Below, one piece after another: positions 55,828 to 64,000 of a DNA stretch of 64,000 nt (the stretch's first letter is position 1; each line of letters starts with the position of its first letter). This DNA is from Betaproteobacteria bacterium (GTDB lineage Bacteria; Pseudomonadota; Gammaproteobacteria; Burkholderiales; SG8-39). Location of the stretch: positions 19,853 through 83,852 of the forward strand of contig JADJPT010000013.1 in assembly GCA_016713125.1 (NCBI GenBank), given 5' to 3'. The notes under the pieces were generated by a model that was not told the DNA's origin, searched no databases, and was given only the letters and a program-made list of their open reading frames with translations. Both the position numbers and the translations under genes were made by a program.

Positions 55828-56800
55828 TCACTCGGCCTTGATGCCCGCGTCCTTGATGATCTTGGCCCAGCGCGTGAGGTCGTTGCGGATGGTGGCGCGG
55901 GAACCGCTCGGACGCATCGCCGATCGGGTTGGAGCCGATGTCGAACATCTTCTGGCGGAAGGCCGGCTCCTTGGCGATGGCCTGCACCGTCTCCGAGAGC
56001 TTCGCGACGATCTCCGGCGGGGTCTTGCCCGGCGCGACCAGGCCGTTCCACGGGCCCACGTCGTAACCCGGCAGGCCGGACTCGGCGATGGTCGGCAGGT
56101 CCGGGGCCTGCGGCACGCGCTGCGCGCTGGTCACGGCGATGCCGCGCAGCTTGCCCGACTTGATCTGCGGCAGCGCGGCGGAGAGGTTGGCGAACATCAG
56201 CTGCACGTCATTGGCCAGCAGCGCGCCGATGGCCGGCGGCCCGCCGCGGAACGCCACGTGCACGAGCTTCGTGCCGGTCATGCTGTTGAACACCTCGCCC
56301 GACAGGTGCGTGGTGCCGCTCACGCCCGAAGAGCCGAAGTTCAGCTTGCCCGGGTTGGCCCTGGCGTACGCGACCAGCTCCGGCACGCTCTTCACCGGCA
56401 GCGCGGGATTGACCATCAGCAGCAGCGCGTTGTTGGCCACGTTGCTGATCGGCGCGATGTCGGCGATCGGATCGAAACCGATGCTCTTCAGCAGGCTGGG
56501 CGAGATGGTGTGCGGTCCGAGCGAGGACATCAGCAGCGTGTAGCCGTCCGGCGCCGACTTGGCGATGGTCTCGGTGGCCACCACGCCGCCGGCGCCCGGC
56601 TTGTTCTCGACGATCACCGGCTGGCCGAGGATCTCCTGCATGCGCGCGGCCAGGGTGCGCGAAACGATGTCGGTGTTGCCGCCCGCCGCGAAGCCGACCA
56701 GGATGCGGATCGGCTTGTTCGGGTAGGACTGCGCCTGCAGCGAGGAAGACAGCGCCAGCGCGGCGGTGCCGACGAGGGCCAGAGCAAGCTTGCGAATCAT
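55828..56800 (-). CDS. Bug/TctC-type periplasmic substrate-binding protein (4, one indel)
   Basis: A receptor of about 323 residues with a signal peptide (MIRKLALALVGTAALALSSS, then LQAQSYPNKP) and the motifs IRILVGFAAGGNTDIVSRTL, VIVENKPGAGGVVATETIAK, DGYTLLMSS and HVAFRGGPPAIGALL. One extra C near 55899-55901 shifts the C-terminus; corrected, it ends RWAKIIKDAGIKAE at a TGA (55828-55830). GGAGATTCAC precedes the ATG. It is upstream of and probably co-transcribed with the UbiD gene. Confidence 0.92.
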
Positions 56801-56916
56801 GTGAATCTCCTTCCGGGTTGAATGGAGATCGTTGAGCAAGCAGCATGCCACTCGCGGGCGGCAGGCCGGCGACCATGCAAAAACGGACTGCTGCGGGGCG
56901 GTCGACGAGTCGCCCC

Positions 56917-57306
56917 TCAGGGATTGCCCAGGTGCGCCGTCGAGGCGATCTCCACCAGGAACTCGGGCTTCACCAGGTCGGCGCGGATGCAGTAGCGCGC
57001 CGGCGGGTTGGCCGGGAAGTACTCGCGGTAGACCTCGTTCATGGCCGCGTAGTCGGCGAGGTCCTTGATGAAGATCTGGTTGAAGGTGATGTCCTGCAAT
57101 GTGCCGCCGGCCGCGGCCAGCACCGCCTTGATGCTCTCCAGCACGCAGCGCGTCTGCGCGCGCACGTCGCCCGCGCCCACCGTTGCGCCCTTGGCGTCCA
57201 TGGGCAGCGTGCCGCCCACGTAGACCACGTTGCCGTGCCGGGCGCCGGGCGAGTAAGGCGCCAGCGGCGGCGCAGAACCTTCGGGGATGATGACCTTGAA
57301 TGCCAT
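56917..57306 (-). CDS. RidA family deaminase-like protein (1)
   Basis: A 129-residue RidA/YjgF/UK114 protein. Members hydrolyse reactive enamines or imines or act in specific pathways such as aminoacrylate or aminomuconate breakdown. It has APYSPGARHGNVVYVGGTLP, QTRCVLESIKAVLAAAGGTL, and RYCIRADLVKPEFLVEIAST, including the arginine of CIRAD and the Glu of VEI expected in active members. It sits between a Bug gene and a hydrolase, so a pathway-specific role is likely. Confidence 0.9.
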   Translation of the reverse strand: MAFKVIIPEGSAPPLAPYSPGARHGNVVYVGGTLPMDAKGATVGAGDVRAQTRCVLESIKAVLAAAGGTLQDITFNQIFIKDLADYAAMNEVYREYFPANPPARYCIRADLVKPEFLVEIASTAHLGNP

Positions 57307-57408
57307 GGGAAACTCCTTGCGGGCTGTGGTTGGACGAAGCATGCACCCTGATGAGGCGCGCGCACCATCTTCAGGCTTTGCGCGGAGGCTGGCAAACCCC
57401 CCGCCCCC

Positions 57409-58303
57409 TCAACCGTACAGCGCGTCCTGCAGGAACTCCGCCATTGCATCTTCCAGCGTCTTGCCCTTGCCGTCGGAGCGCGCCACGGGGGTGGTGCGGG
57501 GATGGAAGTGGGTGACGCCCTGCAATTCGTACCAGACGTGCTTCAGGCCGACGGCGCGGAAGTGGTCGCGAAAGCGCGGGCCCTGGGCCAGCACGTAGTC
57601 GAGGTCGGCCGTGCCCCAGGAGACGAAGGCCGCCGGCTCGTGCGGCGCGCCGGTGATGTAGCGCTGCATGTCGAGCGGATCCATGTAGCCCGACAGGCAG
57701 ACCACCGCCGCGGCCGGGGCGCGCTCGGCGTAAGGCCGCGTGCATCATCACGCGCGCGCCGGCCGACCAGCCGCCGGCGGCGATGCGCGCCGGGTCGATG
57801 CCGAAGTGGTCGGCGTTGTCGTGCACCCAGTGCAGGGCCATGGCGCCGTCGTCGATCGCGCCCTCCATGCCGGCCCACAGCGTGAGGTTGCTGGCCGGCG
57901 GCAGGCCGAGCAGCTTGCGCACCTCGTCGACGCGCGAGCGCGGCACCGCCTCCGGGTTGCCCATCGCCGGGGTGTGGCCCGGATCCGGGTCTTCCTGCAC
58001 CAGGCGGTAATCGATGGAGAAGCACACGTAGCCGCGCCGGGCGAACTCGGCGCAGTACTCGGCGATGGCCGTGCTGCTGCGCCCGTTGACCTCGAAGGCG
58101 TCGTCCTCGCGCGTGCCGCGGTGGAAGGCGCCGCCGAAGGCCATCACCAGCGCCGGCGCCGGTTCGCCGGCGCGCGTCGCGGGTTCGTAGACGTCGAGCA
58201 GCAGCTCGCGCTCGCGCGGGTTGCTGGTGGAATCGACGATGGCGTGGCCGTAATGCATGCCGCGGGTCACGCGGATGGGGTGGGATTTTTCGAGATAGGG
58301 CAT
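57409..58303 (-). CDS. Alpha/beta hydrolase (one indel)
   Basis: An esterase/lipase-like hydrolase of about 297 residues. The oxyanion-hole region is APALVMAFGGAFHRGTRED, the nucleophile elbow GGWSAGARVMMHAA, and the C-terminal histidine lies in GVTHFHPRTTPV. It resembles the HSL/dienelactone-hydrolase group. One extra T near 57731-57734 splits the frame after MMHAA; corrected, it continues AERAPAAAVVCLSGYMDP and on to FLQDALYG. The ATG at 58303 is preferred to the TTG at 58315. Lies 102 bases upstream of the RidA start's far side, same strand. Confidence 0.82.
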
Positions 58304-58328
58304 GCGGGCGGGCAAGGTTGGTGGAGAA

Positions 58329-58739
58329 TCAGAGCAGTTCCTGCGCGAGCGCTGCGGGCGCGCAGACCTTCACGCCGGCAATCGTCTTGCCGTAGAGCGG
58401 GCCGAAATGGGTACGATCCCCGGTCACCAGGCGATCGCAAGCGTTCGCGATCGCCGCACTCATGACCGGGCGATCCTTTTCCGGCAGGACCAGGGCAGCC
58501 TGAGGCAGGCGGGCATTCGCCATAGCGGCGCCGACCTGCATGCGCTCGAGCAGCGGCGCCAACGCGGCCTGGGCCTCGGCGTCAGACTTGGCGACCAGAT
58601 TGCGTCGCGCTTCCTCGATCACGAAGCCGTCGACGCAGCACTGGTGTCCGGCGTCGAGCAGCGCCTGAATCAGGGCGCGCACCGGTCCGTCCGATTTCGC
58701 CGCAGAGAACAGAATGTTGGCATCGAGGAAGATGCGCAT
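58329..58739 (-). CDS. PIN-domain toxin (VapC-like)
   Basis: A 136-residue PIN-domain ribonuclease candidate. The acidic metal ligands are D6 (MRIFLDANILFSA), E42 or E43 (VIEEARRNLV), D89 (PEKDRPVMSAAI) and D108 (LVTGDRTHFGPLYG). VapC toxins usually cut tRNA or rRNA; its target is unknown. It begins 18 bases after the AbrB-like gene, forming a toxin-antitoxin pair with the antitoxin first. Confidence 0.88.
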   Translation of the reverse strand: MRIFLDANILFSAAKSDGPVRALIQALLDAGHQCCVDGFVIEEARRNLVAKSDAEAQAALAPLLERMQVGAAMANARLPQAALVLPEKDRPVMSAAIANACDRLVTGDRTHFGPLYGKTIAGVKVCAPAALAQELL

Positions 58740-58757
58740 CGGTCCGCGCGCCGGCCC

Positions 58758-59000
58758 TCAGCGTGCCGGCTTCTTCTTGCGCGCCAGGACCTTTGCGAGT
58801 TCGGCTTCGGCAGCGTCGAACTCCGCAACACGCGCGGACGAATACATCTCCATGGGCAGCGTCACCGCCGGGCGCAGCAGCAGCCCTTCGGGGGTGGTTT
58901 CCGCGATCAGGAGGTCGTCCGCGCCCAGGCCGAGCGCACGACGCAGTTTGGCCGGCAGTGTCACCACACCGCGGCTGCTGACGGTCAGGGTCGTTTTCAT
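58758..59000 (-). CDS. AbrB/SpoVT-type antitoxin
   Basis: An 80-residue protein with an N-terminal swapped-hairpin AbrB domain (MKTTLTVSSRGVVTLPAKLR, then RALGLGADDLL) and a C-terminal tail rich in Ala, Glu and Lys that would bind the toxin. I start at the ATG at 59000, seven bases after the putative -10, so the message may be leaderless; the frame extends to 59084 without conserved sequence. It pairs with the PIN gene and probably represses its own promoter. Confidence 0.85.
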   Translation of the reverse strand: MKTTLTVSSRGVVTLPAKLRRALGLGADDLLIAETTPEGLLLRPAVTLPMEMYSSARVAEFDAAEAELAKVLARKKKPAR

Positions 59001-59006
59001 GCTGAC

Positions 59007-59035
59007 ATTATTACCGGAATGCAGTAATTCTGCAA
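59007..59035 (-). promoter_or_regulatory. Promoter and operator of the AbrB-PIN pair
   Basis: On the minus strand TTGCAG (59030-59035), a 17-base spacer and AATAAT (59007-59012) form a plausible promoter. An inverted repeat TGCAG-N5-CTGCA (59020-59034) sits between and over the -35, where an AbrB-type autorepressor would block polymerase. The ATG starts seven bases after the -10. Confidence 0.5.
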
Positions 59036-59152
59036 TCCGGTGCCGCGGTGCCCGCCGTCGCGGCGTTCGGGTGCATCGTTTCACAATGTCGCGGCGCGTG
59101 CGGCGGCTCCCGAACTACACTTTGCCGCATCCACCCGGGAGGAGAATTCCGC

Positions 59153-59574
59153 ATGGCCGAGCAGCCCGCAAAAAACAAGCGCCGCAGAATCGTCGTGCCC
59201 CAGGTGCCCGAACCGCCGCCCGGCTACTGGTCGAACTGCTACGTGGTCCGGCGACCTCGTCGTGATCTCCGGCATGGTCGGCAAGGACGAGAACAACGAA
59301 CTGGTGGGTCCGGGCGACCCGCTGGCGCAGAGCGTGCAGGCCTTCACGCGCATGAAGCTGTTCATCGAGGGCGGCCGGCGGCAGGATGGGCGACATCATC
59401 AAGCTGAACGCCTACCTCACCGACATCCGCCACCGCCAGGCCTTCATCGACGCGCGGCAGAAGTTCTTCAGCGGCGACTTCCCGGCCTGCACCGTGGTGG
59501 CCGGCACCGTGTTCTCGCATCCCGAATTCCTCATCGAAGTGGATGCCTGGGGCATCCTCGGATCCGGAGACTGA
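59153..59574 (+). CDS. RidA family protein (2, two indels)
   Basis: A second RidA-fold protein, about 140 residues corrected. It begins MAEQPAKNKRRRIVVPQVPE, continues SGDLVVISGMVGKDENNELV and MKLFIEAAGGRMGDIIKLNA, and ends in HPEFLIEVDAWGILGSGD. Extra G residues near 59245 and 59370 break it into three frames. The Arg of classical RidA is not evident in AYLTDIRHRQAFID, so it may be an inactive or divergent subgroup. GGGAGGAGAA precedes the ATG. A Bug receptor gene follows after four bases. Confidence 0.82.
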
Positions 59575-59578
59575 AACC

Positions 59579-60545
59579 ATGAAACGCATCCTCGCCCTTG
59601 CCGTCGCCCTGCTCTCCCTCGGCCTCGCCCATGCGCAGGCGCCCGCCTTCCCGGATCGCCCGGTGCGCCTGGTGGTGCCCTTCCCGCCCGGCGGCAGCGC
59701 CGACTTCCTCGGCCGCACCCTGGCCGAGAAGCTCTCCGGCCTGTGGGGCAAGCCCGTCGTCGTCGAGAACCGCCCCGGCGGCAGCACGCTGATCGGCCTG
59801 GGCGCGGTGGCCAAGTCCGAAGCCGACGGCTACACCATCGGCATGAACACCTCGGGCCTGCTGACCCAGCCTGCGATCCGCAAGAACATGCCCTTCGACG
59901 TGCTCGAGGACTTCGCCTTCATCACGCGCATCTCGGAGGCGCCGTTCCTGCTGACCGTGCCCGCCGGCCTGCAGGTGCGCACCGTGCCGGCGCTGATCGC
60001 CTGGGGCAAGGCCAACCCGGGCAAGCTCAACTACAGCTCCTTCGGGGTGGGCTCCACGCCGCACATCCTGGGCGAGGTCCTGGTGCTGGGAACCGGCGTG
60101 CCCATGGTGCACGTGCCGTTCAAGGGCACCGCGGACATGCTCACCGCCCACCTGGCCGGCCAGGTGCAGGTGAACTTCCGACGTGCTGCAGCCGATCCTG
60201 CCGCACGTGCGCAAGGGCAGCCTGCAGCCGCTGCTGATCACCGCCTCGAAGCGCTCGCCCGAACTGCCCGAGGTGCCCACCGCGGCCGAGGCCGGCTACC
60301 CGGACCTCAACATGCCCACCACCTTCGGCCTGCTGGCGCCGCGCAAGGTCCCGCCCGAGGTGCTGCGCCGCCTCAACCAGTCGGTCGTCCAGGTGCTGCA
60401 GACCCCCGAGATGGTGCAGGCCCTGGGCAAGCAGGGCATGAGCGTGGTCGGCGACACCCCGGAGCAGTTCCGCGCCTACGCCGAAGCCACCATCCAGCGC
60501 GTGCGCAACGTGGTCAAGTCGGCGGGTATCCCGCAGACGGATTGA
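59579..60545 (+). CDS. Bug/TctC-type periplasmic substrate-binding protein (5, one indel)
   Basis: A receptor of about 322 residues: signal MKRILALAVALLSLGLAHAQ, then AFPDRPVRLVVPFPPGGSAD, VVVENRPGGSTLIGLGAVAK, and HVPFKGTADMLTAHLAGQVQ. One extra C near 60178 shifts the frame at VNFDVLQPILPHVRKG; the rest ends RNVVKSAGIPQTD. It starts four bases after the second RidA gene and converges with the next Bug gene (seven bases between stops). Confidence 0.93.
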
Positions 60546-60552
60546 ATCGGGG

Positions 60553-61530
60553 TCAGTCGAGCTTGAGCCCGCGTTCCTTCACCAGCCTGGCCCACTTGGC
60601 ATAGTCCTTCTTCAGCGCGTCGCCCAGCACCTCGGGCGCGCCGGAGACGGGGTCGGTGCCTTGTGCGGCCAGCTTCTGCTTCACGTCGGCCTGCGCCATG
60701 ACCCTGGCGATCTCGGCGTTCACGCGCGTCACCACCTCGCGCGGCAGCTTGGCCGGGCCGAACAGGCCGAACCAGGTCACCGCCTCGTAGCCCGGCACGC
60801 CGGCCTCGGCCACGGTGGGCACATCGGGCACCGCGGCGTTGCGCTGCGCGCTGGTCACCGCCAGCAGGCGGATGCGCCCGGCCCTGGCCGGCTGCAGGGT
60901 GTTGGAGAGCGTGTCGAAGTACACCGAGACCTGGCCGGCGATGAGGTCGGTCATGGCCGGCGCGCCGCCCTTGTAGGGCACATGCACCATGAAGGTCCCG
61001 GTCATCGACTTGAACAGTTCGCCCGCCAGGTGCGAGGCGGTGCCGGTGCCGAACGAGGCCATGTCGAGGCGGCCCGGCGATTTCTTCGCCAGCGCGACGA
61101 GTTCCTTCACGTTGGTGGCCTGCACCGAGGGATGGATCACCAGCCCGAGCGGCGCGGTGCCGACGATGCCCACGGCGGTGAAGTCGGCGACCGGATCGAA
61201 GGCCACCTTCGACACCGCCGGATTGATCGCCTGCGTGCCGACGGTGGCCATCAGCAGCGTGTAGCCGTCGGGCGCGGACTTGGCGACGTACTCGGTGGCG
61301 ATGGCCCCCGAAGCGCCGGCGCGGTTGTCGATCACCACCGCGTGGCCCAGGCCCTCGGCCAGCTTGCCGCCGACGATGCGCGCCAGCACGTCGGTGGCCC
61401 CGCCCGCCGGGAAGGGCACCACCAGGCGCAGGGGTTTGTTCGGGTAGGACTGCGCCGTGGCGAGCAGCGGGAAGGCGGCGAGCGCCGCAATCGCCACCAG
61501 GCCGGCGGCACGGGGAAGGGATGTCTTCAT
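60553..61530 (-). CDS. Bug/TctC-type periplasmic substrate-binding protein (6)
   Basis: A 325-residue receptor with signal peptide (LPRAAGLVAIAALAAFPLLA, cleavage near TAQS) and motifs YPNKPLRLVVPFPAGGATD, VIDNRAGASGAIATEYVAKS, DGYTLLMATVGT and HVPYKGGAPAMTDLIAG. I start at the ATG at 61530; the frame runs upstream but those residues are unlike the family. Same strand as the next receptor, 93 bases apart. Confidence 0.94.
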   Translation of the reverse strand: MKTSLPRAAGLVAIAALAAFPLLATAQSYPNKPLRLVVPFPAGGATDVLARIVGGKLAEGLGHAVVIDNRAGASGAIATEYVAKSAPDGYTLLMATVGTQAINPAVSKVAFDPVADFTAVGIVGTAPLGLVIHPSVQATNVKELVALAKKSPGRLDMASFGTGTASHLAGELFKSMTGTFMVHVPYKGGAPAMTDLIAGQVSVYFDTLSNTLQPARAGRIRLLAVTSAQRNAAVPDVPTVAEAGVPGYEAVTWFGLFGPAKLPREVVTRVNAEIARVMAQADVKQKLAAQGTDPVSGAPEVLGDALKKDYAKWARLVKERGLKLD

Positions 61531-61623
61531 TTCAGCCTTGTCGGGTTCAATACTGCCACTTTTTTCCAAAAGCCCAGCATCCATGCGGGATGCGAAGGCA
61601 ATTACTGCCACTCCAGAGCGGCG

Positions 61624-62583
61624 CTACTCGAGCTTGGCGCCGGAGATGCGGATCGCCTCGGCGAAGCGCTCGGTCTCGGATTTCAGGAAGGCGGCGAACT
61701 GCGCCGGCGTGGAGCCGATGGCGTCGGTCCCCACCGAGGCGAGCCGCTCGCGGATCTCCGCCTTGTTGAGCGCCGCGGCGAACTCGCGGTGCAGGACGTT
61801 CACCGCCTCGGGCGGCGTGCCGGCGCGCACCATCATGCCGAACCAGGAGCGCGACAGGAACGGCTTGCCGCCCGCCTCGGCGAAGGTGGGCACGTCGGGC
61901 AGCACGCTGCTGCGCCGCTCGGCCGCGATGGCCAGACCCGTCAGCTTGCCGCCGCGCACCTGGCCGGCGACCACCGGCTGGTCCATGATCATCGCGCTCA
62001 CCTGTCCGCCGGCCACGTCGAGCACCGCCTGCGGCACGCCCTTGTAGGGGATGTGCACCATCTGGAAGCCGTAGTCCTTCTTGAACAGCTCGAAGCCCAG
62101 GTGCGAGGAACTGCCGGGACCGATCGAGGCGTAGGACATCTCCTTGCCGCGCGTGCGCGCGGTGGCGATGAACTCCTGCAGGTTCTTCGCGCCCAGGCCC
62201 GGGTAACTCACCAGCACGTGCGGGTTGGAGGTGGCCAGCGTGACGGGGATGAAATCGCGCGCCGGGTCGTAGGGGTACTTGGACATCAGCATGGGGTTGG
62301 TCACGTAGCTGATGGCGTTGACGAACACCGCATGCCCGTCGGCCGGCGCCTGCAGCGTGGCCATGGCCGCGATGGTGGTCGCGCCGCCCGGCTTGTGCTC
62401 GAGCAGCACCGGCTGGCCCAGCGAGGCGGACATCTGCTCGGCCACCAGGCGCAGCGTGGCGTCGAGCGCGCCGCCCGGCGAGTACGGCACCATCAGGCGG
62501 ATGGGCTTGGAGGGAAACTGTGCCGTCGCGCTCAGCGAAACGCACAGCGCGAGCAGACCGGCGAGGTGGTGGAATCGAAACAT
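61624..62583 (-). CDS. Bug/TctC-type periplasmic substrate-binding protein (7)
   Basis: A 319-residue receptor: signal FRFHHLAGLLALCVSLSATA, then FPSKPIRLMVPYSPGGALD, VLLEHKPGGATTIAAMATLQ, DGHAVFVNAISY and HIPYKGVPQAVLDVAGGQ. It differs from the other six in lacking the usual NRxGAGG, having EHKPGG. Divergent from the Rieske oxygenase gene (140 bases between starts), a likely shared control region. Confidence 0.94.
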   Translation of the reverse strand: MFRFHHLAGLLALCVSLSATAQFPSKPIRLMVPYSPGGALDATLRLVAEQMSASLGQPVLLEHKPGGATTIAAMATLQAPADGHAVFVNAISYVTNPMLMSKYPYDPARDFIPVTLATSNPHVLVSYPGLGAKNLQEFIATARTRGKEMSYASIGPGSSSHLGFELFKKDYGFQMVHIPYKGVPQAVLDVAGGQVSAMIMDQPVVAGQVRGGKLTGLAIAAERRSSVLPDVPTFAEAGGKPFLSRSWFGMMVRAGTPPEAVNVLHREFAAALNKAEIRERLASVGTDAIGSTPAQFAAFLKSETERFAEAIRISGAKLE

Positions 62584-62723
62584 GGTCGTGGATCCGCGCG
62601 TGAAGTGACGAGGGCATGCTAGCATTTTCCGTACCCGCAACTGCCGGCCTTTCGCAGTGCGGGGCACGCGGTTCGGCTTCCGCGCGGCGACGATTCCCCC
62701 AGCGAAACACGGCGAGACACGAC

Positions 62724-64000
62724 ATGACGACGGCGCAGGAAAGCGAAACCCTGGTGCGCATCGGCCCGGGCACGGCGATGGGCAAGCTGATGCGCCAGTA
62801 CTGGGTGCCGGCCTGCCTGGCGAGCGAGCTCCAAGCCGGCGGCGCGCCGATGCGCCTGCTGCTGCTCGGCGAGAAGCTGGTGGCGTTCCGCGACGCGCAG
62901 GGCCGCGTCGGCATCATGGACCACCGCTGCCCGCACCGCTGCGCATCGCTGTTTTTCGGCCGCACCGACGAGGACGGCATCCGCTGCGTGTACCACGGCT
63001 GGAAGTTCGACGTGAACGGCCAGTGCCTGGAGATGCCCAACCTGCCGCCCGAACAGGACTTCAGCCACAAGGTGAAGGCGCGCGCCTACCCGGTGCGCGA
63101 ACGCAACGGCCTGGTGTGGACCTACATGGGCCCGCGCGACACGCCGCCGCCGCTGCCGCAGTTCGAGCCCACGCTGCTCGACGGCGAGGCGGTGGCCTAC
63201 CGCGTGTTCCAGCGCGAGTGCAACTGGCTGCAGGCGCTGGAAGGCGACATCGACACCTCGCATTTCGGCTTCCTGCACACCGGCGCGGTCGACGTGGCCG
63301 ACCTCAACCCCGAGGAACCCTCGCGCTACGTGTTCCTGCACCGCGCGCCCGAGTATTACGTGCAGGAGTCGCCGTTCGGCACCAGCTACTGCGCGCACCG
63401 CCCGGCCGGCCCCGGCGAGACGCACTACCGCGTGGCGCACTTCCTGTTCCCGTTCTGGACCTACCCGCCGGAGGGCAACTTCGGCGACAACATCATCAGC
63501 CAGGCCTGGGTGCCGATGGACGACACGCACACCATGGTCTTCCACATCACCTGGAACAAGCGCACGCCGCCGCCGCGCGCTGAAGGAAGGCAAGACCATC
63601 CCGGGCCTGGAGAACAAGTACGAGTACCGGCCCAACACCCCCGACTGGTACGGCCGCTGGCGCTTCGTGGCCAACCGCGACAACGACTACCTGCTCGACC
63701 GCGAGGCGCAGGCCACCAACAGCTACTCGGGCATCACCGCGGTGTCGATCCAGGACCAGGCCATCACCGAGAGCATGGGCGGCATCACCGACCACACCTG
63801 GGAACACCTCGCGCCCAGCGACCGCATGATCACCGCCACGCGCCGCAGGCTGCTCAAGGCCGCGCAGGCGCTGGACAAGGACGGCACCGTGCCGCCGCTG
63901 GTCGACGACCCCGAAACCGCACGCACCGTGCGCGCAGGCTCGTACGTGGCCGAGACGACCACCGACTGGGTGCGGACCTACGAGGAACAGAGGAAGGGGG
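62724..64000 (+). CDS. Rieske non-heme iron oxygenase alpha subunit, partial (one indel)
   Basis: This is an aromatic ring-hydroxylating oxygenase, similar to phthalate dioxygenase-type or O-demethylase oxygenases. The Rieske centre is DHRCPHRCASLFFGRTDEDG, then IRCVYHGWKFD (C-x-H and C-x2-H). The mononuclear iron site is GDIDTSHFGFLHTG with the bridging Asp and two His. A small indel near 63575-63581 breaks the frame after NKRTPPPR; it resumes LKEGKTIPGLENKYEYRPNT. The gene runs off the window end still open, so the last part is missing. It needs a reductase partner not seen here. Bug receptors and UbiD nearby suggest aromatic-acid use. Confidence 0.9.
   Translation, partial: MTTAQESETLVRIGPGTAMGKLMRQYWVPACLASELQAGGAPMRLLLLGEKLVAFRDAQGRVGIMDHRCPHRCASLFFGRTDEDGIRCVYHGWKFDVNGQCLEMPNLPPEQDFSHKVKARAYPVRERNGLVWTYMGPRDTPPPLPQFEPTLLDGEAVAYRVFQRECNWLQALEGDIDTSHFGFLHTGAVDVADLNPEEPSRYVFLHRAPEYYVQESPFGTSYCAHRPAGPGETHYRVAHFLFPFWTYPPEGNFGDNIISQAWVPMDDTHTMVFHITWNKRTPPPRAEGRQDHPGPGEQVRVPAQHPRLVRPLALRGQPRQRLPARPRGAGHQQLLGHHRGVDPGPGHHREHGRHHRPHLGTPRAQRPHDHRHAPQAAQGRAGAGQGRHRAAAGRRPRNRTHRARRLVRGRDDHRLGADLRGTEEG

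Overview
The window is about 64 kb of GC-rich, densely coding DNA. It most resembles a Burkholderiales-type betaproteobacterium. The evidence is seven Bug/TctC-type solute-binding receptors, family III CoA-transferases, a deoxynucleoside kinase-panB-panC run, DUF2889 and DUF2189 proteins, and the queA-tgt-yajC-secDF order. Species cannot be named from the sequence alone. No ribosomal operon, phage, transposase or CRISPR array is visible. One tRNA (Leu, anticodon CAA) is present.

Layout. 0-2.1 kb: deoxynucleoside kinase end and pantothenate genes panB-panC. 2.1-5.6 kb: a small unknown protein, a gamma-glutamyltransferase homologue and a divergent FAD oxidoreductase. 5.8-11.1 kb: a DSF-type quorum-sensing locus, with rpfF facing a heme-oxygenase-like diiron protein, then rpfC and rpfG on the other strand. 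11.3-17.1 kb: tRNA-Leu, queA, tgt, yajC, secD, secF. 17.1-24.3 kb: MFS/spermidine synthase fusion, purB, a GST, then aminotransferase-nudJ-mnmA. 24.4-27.6 kb: a MacA/MacB-like ABC exporter (adaptor, permease, ATPase). 27.7-38.2 kb: corA, CoA-transferase, omega-aminotransferase, CMD protein, acyl-CoA synthetase, CHAD protein, DUF2889, XRE regulator, response regulator, enoyl-CoA hydratase. 38.3-50.7 kb: accessory catabolic and sulfur genes, including an IclR regulator, a GrdB-like protein with a glutaredoxin, a four-rhodanese protein, a thiol dioxygenase, a BisC-type molybdoenzyme, CoA-transferases and three Bug receptors. 50.7-53.5 kb: hsp20-lon. 53.5-54.4 kb: a DUF559 endonuclease inside a nest of palindromic repeats. 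54.4-64 kb: UbiD decarboxylase, four more Bug receptors, two RidA proteins, a hydrolase, an AbrB/PIN toxin-antitoxin pair and a truncated Rieske oxygenase.

Functional reading. The left half is mostly housekeeping with a signalling island (DSF synthase, sensor kinase, HD-GYP response regulator). The right half looks like a scavenging and catabolic region for carboxylates, organosulfur and aromatic acids, with Bug receptors beside the enzymes they may serve.

Sequence quality. Thirteen genes carry one to three small indels that break an otherwise full-length conserved frame (about 18 sites). The mnmA gene contains a 29-base stretch matching the Illumina P5 adapter at 27 of 29 positions, which creates an in-frame stop. 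These are most simply read as assembly or consensus errors. I annotate the intended full-length genes and give the break positions.
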